A stretch of 64,000 bases of DNA. It comes from Halopiger goleimassiliensis (GTDB lineage: Archaea; Halobacteriota; Halobacteria; Halobacteriales; Natrialbaceae). Positions 1 to 7,305 of the stretch are shown here, piece after piece. The DNA lies in NCBI RefSeq assembly GCF_000455345.1, contig NZ_HG315690.1, forward strand, positions 2,369,360 through 2,433,359, read 5' to 3'. Both the position numbers and the translations under genes were made by a program. How positions within the stretch are numbered: position 1 is the stretch's first letter; each line of letters begins with the position of its first letter. The notes below the pieces were generated by a model. It searched no databases. It had not been told where the DNA came from and saw only the letters and a program-made list of their open reading frames with translations.

Positions 1-1
1 C

Positions 2-481
2 GTCGGCGAGCGCGACCTCCTGCCCGAAGTGATCGACGACCTCGGCGAGGTGCTCGTCCACGGCGTCGGGATCAAACCCGGCCACCCCGTCTGTCTCGGC
101 GTCGTCGAGGAGACCCCCGTCCTCGCGCTGCCCGGCTACCCCGTCGCCTGTCTCGTCAACGCCGTCCAGTTCCTCCGTCCCGCGCTGCGCTGGCTCGAGG
201 GCACCACCCCCGACTCCTACCCCACAACGCGGGCCGTCCTCGAGCGTAAGATTCCCAGCGAACCCGGCACCCGAACCTTCGCCCGGGTGCGGCTCGAGCG
301 CCGCGACGACGAACTCGAGGACGACGAACCGCAGTACCGGGCCGTGCCGACCCGGGCCAGCGGCGCGGGCGTCCTCTCGAGCGTCGCCCTCGCGGACGGC
401 TGGGTCGTCGTCGACGACGACCGCGAGGGAATTCCCGAAGGCGAGGTCGTCCAGGTCCAGGACTGGGAACCCGATCCGTAA
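2..481 (+). CDS. moeA: Molybdopterin molybdenumtransferase MoeA, C-terminal part
   Basis: Only the last 159 residues are present; the frame is open from base 2 and the 5' part lies outside the window. MoeA inserts molybdate (or tungstate) into adenylylated molybdopterin in molybdenum cofactor synthesis. The segment HGVGIKPGHP followed by ALPGYPVACLVNA is the conserved MoeA core near the end of domain III; the remaining 100 or so residues fit the C-terminal beta-barrel domain IV. Stop TAA at 479-481. Some archaeal MoeA proteins carry an extra substrate-binding domain at the C terminus; none is seen here. Identification rests on family motifs and is fairly secure. Confidence 0.85.
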   Translation, partial: VGERDLLPEVIDDLGEVLVHGVGIKPGHPVCLGVVEETPVLALPGYPVACLVNAVQFLRPALRWLEGTTPDSYPTTRAVLERKIPSEPGTRTFARVRLERRDDELEDDEPQYRAVPTRASGAGVLSSVALADGWVVVDDDREGIPEGEVVQVQDWEPDP

Positions 482-1292
482 CAGTGCTCGAGTTCGAACC
501 CGCACTCGTGGCGGCGATGTGTCGCCTGTCTTGTTCAATCCCTGGTGTGGATTTATCGATGGTGCCACGATAGCAGCGGAACGGATGTCAACGTCTGGAT
601 CGGGCTATCGACGACTGGATCGAGAACGCGATGAAAGCCCCCGGCCATCTCGAGTCGGGGGGCTCGCTGCGCGCCTCGGTCTTCGACCTGCGGTGCTTGC
701 ATCGCCCGCCTTCCTCGAGATGGCCGGCCCCTTTCAGTCCCGCCCAGACCCTCGTCCTCCCCAGCCGACTTCTGCTCACGGGTGCGCAGCACCCGTTCGC
801 ATGGTTCGCGGAACCGAAGGTTCCGCGCTAACGCTCACGCTGTTCGCTCGTCCCTCGCGAGATAGCGAGACGACCTCGCATCTGCTCACGGCTCACTCCG
901 TTCGCCGTTCGCGTTCCGAGGTGCTCCCGTTGGTCGCACCTCGCTTTGCTCGGCCGTCTCGCCAGCGCGCCACTCGGCCGGGAGCGCGGCTCCGCGCCTG
1001 TCACGCGGAGCCGTGCGACCCGGGGAAGGGCAGGCTCCTCCCTGGTGGACTGAAAGGGCGAGCCGCTGTGGCGTAACGTGTAGTCGCCTCAGCGACCCCT
1101 ATCCGCGCTTGCGCGGATATGTCGCTGAGCGACCGCCACAGCGGCGAGGGCTTTCGAGGGGTCCGACGTTCGAGTGCTCGCCGCACTCACGAAAACCAAA
1201 TCGCCAACTCGCTCCCGAAGTGATCGATTCACACCCGAGCTGTACCGACGAGTCACCGTTCCTTTTGCTCGCGGAGCGCCAAACGGGAACCG
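482..1292. repeat. Gene-poor spacer made of clustered short hairpins
   Basis: This 810-base gap holds no gene I can support. From about 780 to 1020 it is a chain of short inverted repeats: GGGTGC-gca-GCACCC near 780, CGCGGAACC-gaa-GGTTCCGCG near 808-828, GAGGTGC-tcccgttggtc-GCACCTC near 918-943, and CGGCTCCGCG/CGCGGAGCCG near 988-1014. Loops such as tcactccgttcg and tcgctttgctc recur. Similar hairpins occur at 9113-9205, in the kae1-bud32 linker and after aspS. An open frame at 519-1076 on the plus strand has no recognisable domain and runs through these hairpins, so it is not called. Confidence 0.6.
1062..1145. other. 84-base near-perfect long hairpin
   Basis: GCCGCTGTGGCG (1062-1073) pairs with CGCCACAGCGGC (1134-1145). 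Inside it, GTCG (1083-1086) pairs with CGAC (1130-1133), CTCAGCGAC (1088-1096) with GTCGCTGAG (1121-1129) and TATCCGCGC (1100-1108) with GCGCGGATA (1111-1119), around a TT tip. Only a 9-base left bulge and small internal loops break the pairing. It could be a structured RNA, a processing site or the remnant of an inverted-repeat element. No promoter is obvious, so the strand is undecided. Confidence 0.65.
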
Positions 1293-1409
1293 ATGACCGA
1301 CAGCTGGGGTGACCTCTTCGAGCGGGCGACGGCGTACGACGTAGATCTCGAACGGATCCGGGCCGCAGACGAGCGACTGCGGGAGGGAGGTGACGAAACG
1401 GATGCCTGA
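1293..1409 (+). CDS. 38-residue acidic small protein
   Basis: ATG at 1293 gives MTDSWGDLFERATAYDVDL and continues to a TGA at 1407-1409. The ATG of the next gene (1402) lies within this ORF in the overlap ATGCCTGA, which suggests translational coupling. The composition is acidic and helical, as in real haloarchaeal proteins, and out-of-frame readings are not sensible. No domain is recognised. A small acidic partner placed before a PIN-like protein recalls antitoxin-toxin order, but that is inference only. Confidence 0.6.
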   Translation: MTDSWGDLFERATAYDVDLERIRAADERLREGGDETDA

Positions 1410-1875
1410 CCGGCCGAACCCCGCCCGCGTCGTCGCGTCGCCCGCGGTGCTGGCCGCGGACCTCCTCGCCGGCGGCGCGGCCCGCGAGGCGCTGGATCAC
1501 GTGCGCCGACACTCGTGGGTCGAACTCGTCGCGAGCGACGCGCTGCTCGAGCGCACCGAAACCCTCGTCGCGTCGCTGGCCGATCCGGATCTCGCGGCGG
1601 CCCACCGGGAGCGACTCGAGGCCGAGCGCGTCGCGGTCGAGCACCCGCCGGAGGACCACCCGGCGCTGGCCTCGGCCTACCGGGGACGGGCGGCGCATCT
1701 GCTCTCGTACGACGAGAACCTGACCTCGGCACAGGCGGGGCTCTCCCTGCAGCCGCGCGTCCCGGTCAGCGTCAGGCCGCCAGAGGCGTTCGCCCGCCTG
1801 TTCGACCCGGAGAGCCTGTACGAAGCGGTCGAAGGCGGCTCGTATCCGGGGCCGGACCGGGATCCCAGAGCGTGA
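1402..1875 (+). CDS. Uncharacterised PIN-like domain protein
   Basis: 157 residues from ATG 1402, overlapping the upstream 38-residue ORF by 8 bases. The pattern of an N-terminal hydrophobic strand (ARVVASPAVLAADLL), a middle LVASDALLE segment and a late HLLSYDENL segment resembles PIN-fold proteins, where acidic residues at these places hold the metal. The first canonical Asp appears to be Ser here (VVAS rather than VVAD), so nuclease activity is doubtful. I recognise it as a conserved haloarchaeal family of unknown function. A longer GTG/ATG start at 1390 is possible, but the overlap start is preferred. Confidence 0.6.
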   Translation: MPDRPNPARVVASPAVLAADLLAGGAAREALDHVRRHSWVELVASDALLERTETLVASLADPDLAAAHRERLEAERVAVEHPPEDHPALASAYRGRAAHLLSYDENLTSAQAGLSLQPRVPVSVRPPEAFARLFDPESLYEAVEGGSYPGPDRDPRA

Positions 1876-1930
1876 TCGTTCACGAGAAGGGGTGATCGGG
1901 CTCGAGTGACGCGAGAGGGAACGTCGCGAC

Positions 1931-1972
1931 GTCGAGTCGACGAGCAGGTCGCGATGGTCGAGTCGACGAGCA
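1931..1972. repeat. Two-copy direct repeat, 26-base period
   Basis: The 16-mer GTCGAGTCGACGAGCA occurs at 1931-1946 and 1957-1972, between the 3' ends of convergent genes. Each copy contains a GTCGAGTCGAC near-palindrome. No function is evident. Confidence 0.6.
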
Positions 1973-1993
1973 AGATACGACCTCGAGCGACCC

Positions 1994-2542
1994 CTAGTGC
2001 TGGTCGGCGTACCACTCGGCGAACGCCGCGAGGGCGCGCCCGCGGTGGGAGATGGCGTTTTTCTCCTCGGTGCTCATCTCGGCCATCGTCGTCCCGTTGT
2101 ACTCGAAGATCGGATCGTAGCCGAAGCCACCCTCGCCGCGCGGGGCGACGAGCGTGCCCGCGACCGACCCCTCGAACGTCTCCGTGCGCTCCCCGTCCGC
2201 GTAGGCGAGCACCGTCCGGAAGTGCGCCCGCTTGTTCTCCTCGTCCTCGACGAGCCGCCAGAGGCGCTCGACGCCGACCGTGTCCTCGACGTAGGCCGAG
2301 TACGGGCCCGGGAACCCCTCGAGCGCGTCGACGAACAGCCCCGCGTCGTCGACCAGCACCGGTTCCGTATCGCCGAGCGCCTCGTAGGCCTCCCGCGCCC
2401 CGTGGGCGGCGATCTCTGCGAGCGAGTCGCTCTGGATCTCCGTGTAGTCGTACTCGACCTGGTTGACGGCCGTGATCCCCTCGAGGTACTCCTGGGCCTC
2501 GCGGGCCTTCCCGTCGTTGCCGGTGACGAACCGAACGAGCAT
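1994..2542 (-). CDS. rdgB: Non-canonical purine NTP pyrophosphatase (RdgB/HAM1, XTP/dITPase)
   Basis: 182 residues, the normal length for the family. It hydrolyses dITP, ITP and XTP to monophosphates, keeping deaminated purines out of DNA and RNA. The N-terminal motif FVTGNDGKAREAQEYL is the nucleotide-binding SxNxxK-type segment; LVDDAGLFVDALEGFPGPYSA and GFGYDPIFEYNG are the substrate and metal-binding motifs, followed by AISHRGRAL. In many haloarchaea this gene sits next to kae1-bud32; here it is about 4.8 kb away. It is convergent with the PIN-like gene. Confidence 0.92.
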   Translation of the reverse strand: MLVRFVTGNDGKAREAQEYLEGITAVNQVEYDYTEIQSDSLAEIAAHGAREAYEALGDTEPVLVDDAGLFVDALEGFPGPYSAYVEDTVGVERLWRLVEDEENKRAHFRTVLAYADGERTETFEGSVAGTLVAPRGEGGFGYDPIFEYNGTTMAEMSTEEKNAISHRGRALAAFAEWYADQH

Positions 2543-2605
2543 GTGCGAGGCGCGGCGCTCCGGGTGAATATAGCCGTCGATTCCGCGGATCGTGCCCGAT
2601 CGACG

Positions 2606-2617
2606 CGAAACTATTTA
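2606..2617 (+). promoter_or_regulatory. BRE/TATA-like promoter of the cupin gene
   Basis: CGAAACTATTTA is centred about 30 bases before the ATG at 2642, which predicts a leaderless transcript. It is an AT-rich patch in a GC-rich surround. Confidence 0.55.
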
Positions 2618-2641
2618 CTCGATTGACAGTATACCGACCGT

Positions 2642-2971
2642 ATGGACGTCACGGACTGGGACGATCCCACCCGAATCGACGATATCGACGGCGGTGAGCG
2701 TCGCGTCCTGGCGTGTACCGACGACCTGATGGTCGTCCACTACGCGCTCGAGGCCGGCGCGGAAGGCGACCCGCACAGCCACGAGGAGACGACGCAGGCG
2801 AGTTTCGTCATCGAAGGATCGCTCGAACTCCGCGGTGCGTACTCGCGAACCGTCGAGGCGGGCGACTCGTACGTCGTCCCGCCCGGGACGGAACACGGCG
2901 TCCGCGCCCTCGAACCCTGCCGGGTCGTCGACGCGTTCGCGCCTCCGCTCGAGGAGTACCGGCCCGACTAA
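2642..2971 (+). CDS. Small single-domain cupin protein
   Basis: 109 residues forming one cupin barrel. GDPHSHEETTQASFVIEG is cupin motif 1 (metal-binding His/Glu), and AGDSYVVPPGTEHGVRA is motif 2 with its late His. Substrate is unknown: small cupins range from metal-dependent enzymes to ligand sensors. The stop codon TAA (2969-2971) overlaps the stop of the convergent HTH gene, giving a 4-base tail-to-tail overlap. A TATA-like box lies 25-30 bases upstream of the ATG. The cupin fold is secure; the biochemical role is not. Confidence 0.85.
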   Translation: MDVTDWDDPTRIDDIDGGERRVLACTDDLMVVHYALEAGAEGDPHSHEETTQASFVIEGSLELRGAYSRTVEAGDSYVVPPGTEHGVRALEPCRVVDAFAPPLEEYRPD

Positions 2972-3642
2972 CGATCGGTGAGCGACAGGTCGAGTTCTCC
3001 GATTACGGCCGCCTCCGCTTTCCGGAGGTGTTCGGCCGCCGTCCCCGCCGAACAGCCGAGTTCCGCGGCCACGTCCTCGACGCTCGCCTCGCGGGGCACG
3101 GCGAAGTAGCCCATCTCGCGAGCGACGCATAGCGCCTCGCGCTGACGGTCGGTGAGCGCCGCGACCGCGGCGTCGCTCCCATCGTACTCGCCCACGCGCT
3201 CGACGGTCGCCTCGATCCCGTCGGGGATTCCCTCGAGCGCCCGCCGGAGGTCATCCGACTCACCGACGACCGAGAACCGGACCGTCCAGTCCGAGCGGTA
3301 CTCGAGCGGCGGCAGCGGGACGAGGCTCCCCCGCGAGAAGGTCTCGAGCAACTGCGTTCCCACGTCGTCGGGCACGTCGCGGACGTAGACGGTGAACGAC
3401 CGGTCGCCGACGCGGCGCACCTCGAAGCTCCGGATTCCGTCGACCGACTCGAGGGCGGCCTCGTACTCGGCGGCGGCCCCGGCGTCGGCGACGACGTGAA
3501 AGATGAACGCGTACTCCTCGGAGCCGGTGAAGTTGCCGTGGACCATCCGGTAGGAGTCGAACGCGTCGCGCTCGGCGACGAACCGGTGCATCGGGTGGAT
3601 CGTCTCGGCGTCGTGTCGGAGTGTCAGCCGGACGGTCTTCAT
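2968..3642 (-). CDS. HTH-10 (bat-type) helix-turn-helix regulator
   Basis: 224 residues. The first 150 form the ligand- or signal-sensing domain typical of small haloarchaeal bacterio-opsin-activator-like proteins, with the conserved FSRGSLVPLPPLEY and WTVRFSVVG segments. The last 60 (LTDRQREALCVAREMGYF...PREASVEDVAAELGCS...) are the HTH-10 DNA-binding domain. The start was chosen at 3642 because a longer open frame extends upstream without family similarity and a TATA box (3664-3673) sits 25 bases before this ATG. The target genes are unknown; the convergent cupin is a neighbour, not a proven target. Confidence 0.85.
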   Translation of the reverse strand: MKTVRLTLRHDAETIHPMHRFVAERDAFDSYRMVHGNFTGSEEYAFIFHVVADAGAAAEYEAALESVDGIRSFEVRRVGDRSFTVYVRDVPDDVGTQLLETFSRGSLVPLPPLEYRSDWTVRFSVVGESDDLRRALEGIPDGIEATVERVGEYDGSDAAVAALTDRQREALCVAREMGYFAVPREASVEDVAAELGCSAGTAAEHLRKAEAAVIGELDLSLTDR

Positions 3643-3663
3643 GGCCTGACGTTCGCCCTCGCA

Positions 3664-3673
3664 CATAAATAGC
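3664..3673 (-). promoter_or_regulatory. TATA-like promoter of the HTH-10 gene
   Basis: GCTATTTATG on the minus strand is centred about 26 bases before the ATG ending at 3642, fitting leaderless transcription. This box decides the chosen start. Confidence 0.5.
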
Positions 3674-3726
3674 CTAGCGCGTGGCGCAGCACCGCCTCCC
3701 GTCCGCCGTTCGAACGGACGGCTAGC

Positions 3727-5385
3727 ATGACGACACCGGAACTCGAGTCCGCGGCGCGTCGGTCGGGTGGAGCGACCGACTTCGAGGGGCTGTTCGCCGA
3801 GTACGCGATCGACCGCGACGACCACCTCAACGCGCCGGCGTTCGTCGTCCGGCCCGACGAGGTTCGGGCGACGCTGCGGCGACTCCGCGAGGAGGCCGGC
3901 TTCGATCACTGCGCCTGCGTCACCGCCCAGCAGTACCCCGATCGGTACGAGACGATCTACCACCTCCGCTCGTACGACGACCCGACGCGGGAGGTGAGCG
4001 TCGTCGTTCCGACCCCGATCGACGAGCCGACGAGCGAGTCCGCCGCGCCCGTCTACGAGACGGCAAACTGGCACGAACGGGAAGCCTACGACCTGATCGG
4101 CATCGCGTACGAGGGTCACCCCGACCTGCGGCGCATTCTGCTACCCGAGACGTGGCAGGGCCACCCGCTGTCGCTCGAGTACGACCAAACGCGGCCCCAG
4201 ATCGTCACGCTCACCGAGCACGAGAACCCGATCGCGGGTACCGAACGCGACCCCGAGTCGGAGACGCTCTTTCTCAACATCGGCCCCCATCACCCGGCGA
4301 CCCACGGCGTGATGCACGTGAAAGCCGTGCTGGACGGCGAGACCGTCGTCGACGTCGAACCCGACATCGGCTACATGCACCGCTGCGAGGAGCAACTGTG
4401 CCAGGAGAGTACCTACCGCCACCAGATCATGCCCTACCCAGACCGGTGGGACTGGGTGTCCTCAGGGCTGTTGAACGAGTGGGCCTACGCCCGTGCGGCC
4501 GAGGACCTGGCGGGAATCGAGGTGCCCGACTACGCCCAGGTGCTTCGCACGATGGGTGCCGAACTCTGTCGCATGGCGTCGCACTTCATCGCGATCGGTT
4601 CCTACGCGCTGGACATCGTCGGCGAGTTCACGGCGGCGTTCATGTACGCGATCCGCGATCGGGAACTCGTCCAGGATATCCTCGAGGAGCTGACCGGCCA
4701 GCGGATGATGTTCAACTACTTCCGACTCGGCGGCGTCGCCTGGGACCTCCCGAAACCCCGCGAGGCGTTCCTCGAGCAGTGTCGCGACTTCCTCGACAGT
4801 CTCCCGCCGAAGATCGAGGAGTACCACGACCTGCTCGTGCAAAACGAGATCTTTCAGGCGCGCGTCGTCGACACCGGTATCCTCGAGCCGGACGTCGCGA
4901 AGGCCCACGGCTGTACAGGGCCGGTCGCACGCGGCTCCGGGATCGACTACGACCTCCGGCGCGACGACCCCTACGGCTATTACCCGAACCTCGAGTGGGA
5001 CGTGGTCACCGAAGACGGCTGTGACAACTACAGCCGCGTCCTCGTGCGGCTGGGGGAGCTCGAGGAGTCGGCCAAGATCGTCGAGCAGTGTCTCGACCTG
5101 CTCGAGGCGTGGCCCGCGGACGAACGCACGCTCCAGTCCAACGTTCCACGGACCCTGAAGCCCGATCCGGACACAGAGGTCTACCGCGCCGTCGAAGGGG
5201 CGAAAGGCGAGCTCGGCATCTACATCCGATCGGATGGCACGGAGACGCCGGCCCGGTTCAAGATCCGCAGCCCCTGTTTCTCGAATCTCTCGGCCCTCCC
5301 AGAAATCGCCCGGGGCGAGTACGTCGCCGACCTGATAGCGGCCATCGGCAGTCTCGACTGCATCATGGGCGAGGTCGATCGGTGA
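3727..5385 (+). CDS. nuoCD: NADH dehydrogenase-like complex subunit CD (NuoCD), solitary copy
   Basis: 552 residues, a full-length NuoC-NuoD fusion of the respiratory complex I type. The NuoC part (about 20-155) ends with the 30-kDa subunit signature ANWHEREAYDLIGI...HPDLRRILLPETWQGHPL. The NuoD part (about 180-552) begins with FLNIGPHHPATHGVMH and PDIGYMHRCEEQ, which contribute to the quinone site in this family. In haloarchaea this subunit normally lies in a nuoA-B-CD-H-I-J-K-L-M-N operon, but no other nuo gene flanks it here. It may be a paralogue supplied to the main complex or serving an alternative electron-input module; the sequence does not decide. Confidence 0.9.
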   Translation: MTTPELESAARRSGGATDFEGLFAEYAIDRDDHLNAPAFVVRPDEVRATLRRLREEAGFDHCACVTAQQYPDRYETIYHLRSYDDPTREVSVVVPTPIDEPTSESAAPVYETANWHEREAYDLIGIAYEGHPDLRRILLPETWQGHPLSLEYDQTRPQIVTLTEHENPIAGTERDPESETLFLNIGPHHPATHGVMHVKAVLDGETVVDVEPDIGYMHRCEEQLCQESTYRHQIMPYPDRWDWVSSGLLNEWAYARAAEDLAGIEVPDYAQVLRTMGAELCRMASHFIAIGSYALDIVGEFTAAFMYAIRDRELVQDILEELTGQRMMFNYFRLGGVAWDLPKPREAFLEQCRDFLDSLPPKIEEYHDLLVQNEIFQARVVDTGILEPDVAKAHGCTGPVARGSGIDYDLRRDDPYGYYPNLEWDVVTEDGCDNYSRVLVRLGELEESAKIVEQCLDLLEAWPADERTLQSNVPRTLKPDPDTEVYRAVEGAKGELGIYIRSDGTETPARFKIRSPCFSNLSALPEIARGEYVADLIAAIGSLDCIMGEVDR

Positions 5386-5539
5386 CGGCGCTGACCGTTC
5401 AGCGCGTGATCGACGCGTCTACCGCTCCGCCGAACAGGAAACGTCGGTCGCAGTCGATTCGGGCGTCGTCGTTCGCCCGACGGGAGCAGGATGGCCGACG
5501 CTACGCGAGCCGAGAAGCGAAACTGCGAGAACGGCGGGA

Positions 5540-5827
5540 CTACTCGTCGGCGTCTTCGTCGACGATGACCTCGACCGGTTCGTCCTCCGCGCCCTCGTCG
5601 GACTCCGAGGGGCCGCGTTCCTGATGCCACAGCAGCGCGCCGGCGACGCCGATGACGACCCACGACCGCCAGTTCGCCAAGTTGAGGGTGTAGCCGACGC
5701 CGAAGGGTTTCTCGACGAGCATCCCCTTGCCGGGCTGCCAGTACGACGAGAGCATGCGACCCAGACTCGGTCGTTCGAAGTTGTACGGTACGCCGAGAAT
5801 CTCACCGGATGTCGGCTTGTCTGCCAT
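5540..5827 (-). CDS. DUF5808 family small membrane-associated protein
   Basis: 95 residues. The N-terminal half carries the DUF5808 pattern ILGVPYNFERPSLGRML...VEKPFGVGYTLNLAN, followed by one hydrophobic segment (about 56-67, WVVIGVAGALLWH) and an acidic tail rich in Glu and Asp. The function of the family is unknown. The start at 5827 is supported by an AT-rich patch (5840-5870) upstream. The gene stands alone between nuoCD and the DUF2071 gene. Confidence 0.75.
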   Translation of the reverse strand: MADKPTSGEILGVPYNFERPSLGRMLSSYWQPGKGMLVEKPFGVGYTLNLANWRSWVVIGVAGALLWHQERGPSESDEGAEDEPVEVIVDEDADE

Positions 5828-6025
5828 GCTCGATGATACGTTCTCCCCCGATAAGAGTATTGTGTGCTCGTCTCGGCGGTCGAAATCAGGAGGCCCCGGT
5901 TCGAGACTCCGGACGGCGGCGTCGGTCCGACCTCGAGCGAGCGATTCAGCCGCCCGGCTCAGACGCGGCGGGAACCTCGCGCTCCCACGGAAACCCTTTC
6001 ACGTCGACGAGCCAACGCGTTCCGT

Positions 6026-6721
6026 ATGGTCCTCCCGCTCGAGATGGGGTGGCGGCACCTCCTCTTCCAGAACTGGCCGGTCGACGACGGCGTGCTGGAG
6101 CCACACCTCCCGGCGCAACTGACCGTCGACACGCACGATGGCACCGGCTGGCTGTCGGTCATCCCGTTCACGAACGTCGACGTGCGGCCCTGCGGCCTGC
6201 CCCGCCGACTGGGCGTCCCGCTCCCCGAGATCAACGTCCGGACGTACGTCACCCACGACGGCGAGCCGGCGGTCTACTTCTTCAGCCTCGACGCACAGGG
6301 GATCGCGAGCGTGCTGGGTGCGCGGCTCTTCCACCACCTCCCGTACTACTACGCGCGGATCTCGCTCGAGCGGACCGCCGACGGAATTCGGTTCGAAAGT
6401 CGCCGGCGACAGCCCGGCGACCGGCCCGGCGCGTACGAGGCCACCTACCGGGCGACGGGGGAGCCCTTTACGGCGACCGAAGACCCGTTGGCGCGGTTTC
6501 TCGTCGAGCGCTACCGATTCTACACGGAGGCGCTGGACGGATCGCTCCGCTACACCGACGTCGACCACGAGTCGTGGACGCTGTACCCGGCGACGGCGAC
6601 CGTCGAGCGGAACACGCTGCTCGCGGCGAACGGGTTCGCGGTGCCCGATTCAGATCCCGTCTGCTACTACAGCCCGGGACTCGACGTCGTTGCAGCGACG
6701 AGTCAGCGGTGCGATCCGTAG
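6026..6721 (+). CDS. DUF2071 (YqjF-like) family protein
   Basis: 231 residues. The N-terminal MGWRHLLFQNWPVD and PAQLTVDTHDGTGWLSVIPF segments, then GVPLPEINVRTYV and PAVYFFSLDA, are hallmarks of the DUF2071/YqjF family. The family has an acetoacetate-decarboxylase-like fold; its biochemical role is unknown. The start at 6026 (MVLPLEMGW) is preferred because family proteins begin just before the WRHLLF motif, although the frame is open upstream to 5864. It has no signal peptide and is probably cytoplasmic. The decayed HTH-10 gene is convergent with it. Confidence 0.8.
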   Translation: MVLPLEMGWRHLLFQNWPVDDGVLEPHLPAQLTVDTHDGTGWLSVIPFTNVDVRPCGLPRRLGVPLPEINVRTYVTHDGEPAVYFFSLDAQGIASVLGARLFHHLPYYYARISLERTADGIRFESRRRQPGDRPGAYEATYRATGEPFTATEDPLARFLVERYRFYTEALDGSLRYTDVDHESWTLYPATATVERNTLLAANGFAVPDSDPVCYYSPGLDVVAATSQRCDP

Positions 6722-6777
6722 CGCTTCCGTTGCCGCCGTCGGACGACCCGGCCGCTAGCCGTCGAACAGCGCGGCGA

Positions 6778-7239
6778 TCACCGCCGATTCGGAACGTCGT
6801 CGACCGCAGCCTGGACGTCCGGGTCCGAACCGACGACGGTGAACGTCGTACTCCCGTCCCGGTTGCACTCGATCGGCGGGACGGTCATGAGCGTCCCGCG
6901 AATGAAGTTCTCGAACAGACCTCGCGCAGCCGTCGACACATCGCCCTCGAAGAAGCAGTGACACTCCCGCTCCGAGAGGGGCAGAATCTCGTAGTCGCGA
7001 CCGCTCTCGTGACCCTCGAGAGCCGCAGCGAATCGGCGGTAGGCTCCCTCGAGCCGGAACAAAAACGCGGTCGGCGGCGTCGAAACGTTCCAGTTGACGA
7101 TGCGCGCTCGCTCGAGGTAGCTCGCGCCGCCGGCGAGGAGTTCGTAGATAGGAGGGGAGTACTCGCCGGTGGGACGCAGTCTCGTGGATCGCCGGCTTCG
7201 GACTGCTTTCAACGTGGTGGTCGGGTTCTGTGGCGGCAA
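6778..7239 (-). pseudogene. HTH-10 regulator remnant lacking its DNA-binding domain
   Basis: The 153-codon frame encodes the sensing domain of a bat-type regulator, closely patterned on the gene at 2968-3642 (compare GLFENFIRGTLMTVPPIE with LLETFSRGSLVPLPPLE, and STTFTVVGSD with TVRFSVVGES). It stops right after DVPNRR, where the HTH-10 domain should start. Only about 55 bases separate this stop from the DUF2071 stop, so the helix-turn-helix is deleted rather than frameshifted. No ATG starts the frame; the best start is a TTG at 7239 preceded by an in-frame TAG. It is most likely a pseudogene, though a stand-alone sensor domain cannot be excluded. Confidence 0.65.
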
Positions 7240-7305
7240 CTACCTGCTCGGCGTCGATACGACGGTCGGCGACACTTGCGACGCTTGCGAGGAGACCCGA
7301 TCGGA

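Noticed and set aside
519-1076. 185-codon open frame in the first spacer
   Set aside because: It runs through many hairpins, has no domain, and its Ser/Arg/Pro-rich composition is not like the acidic proteome.
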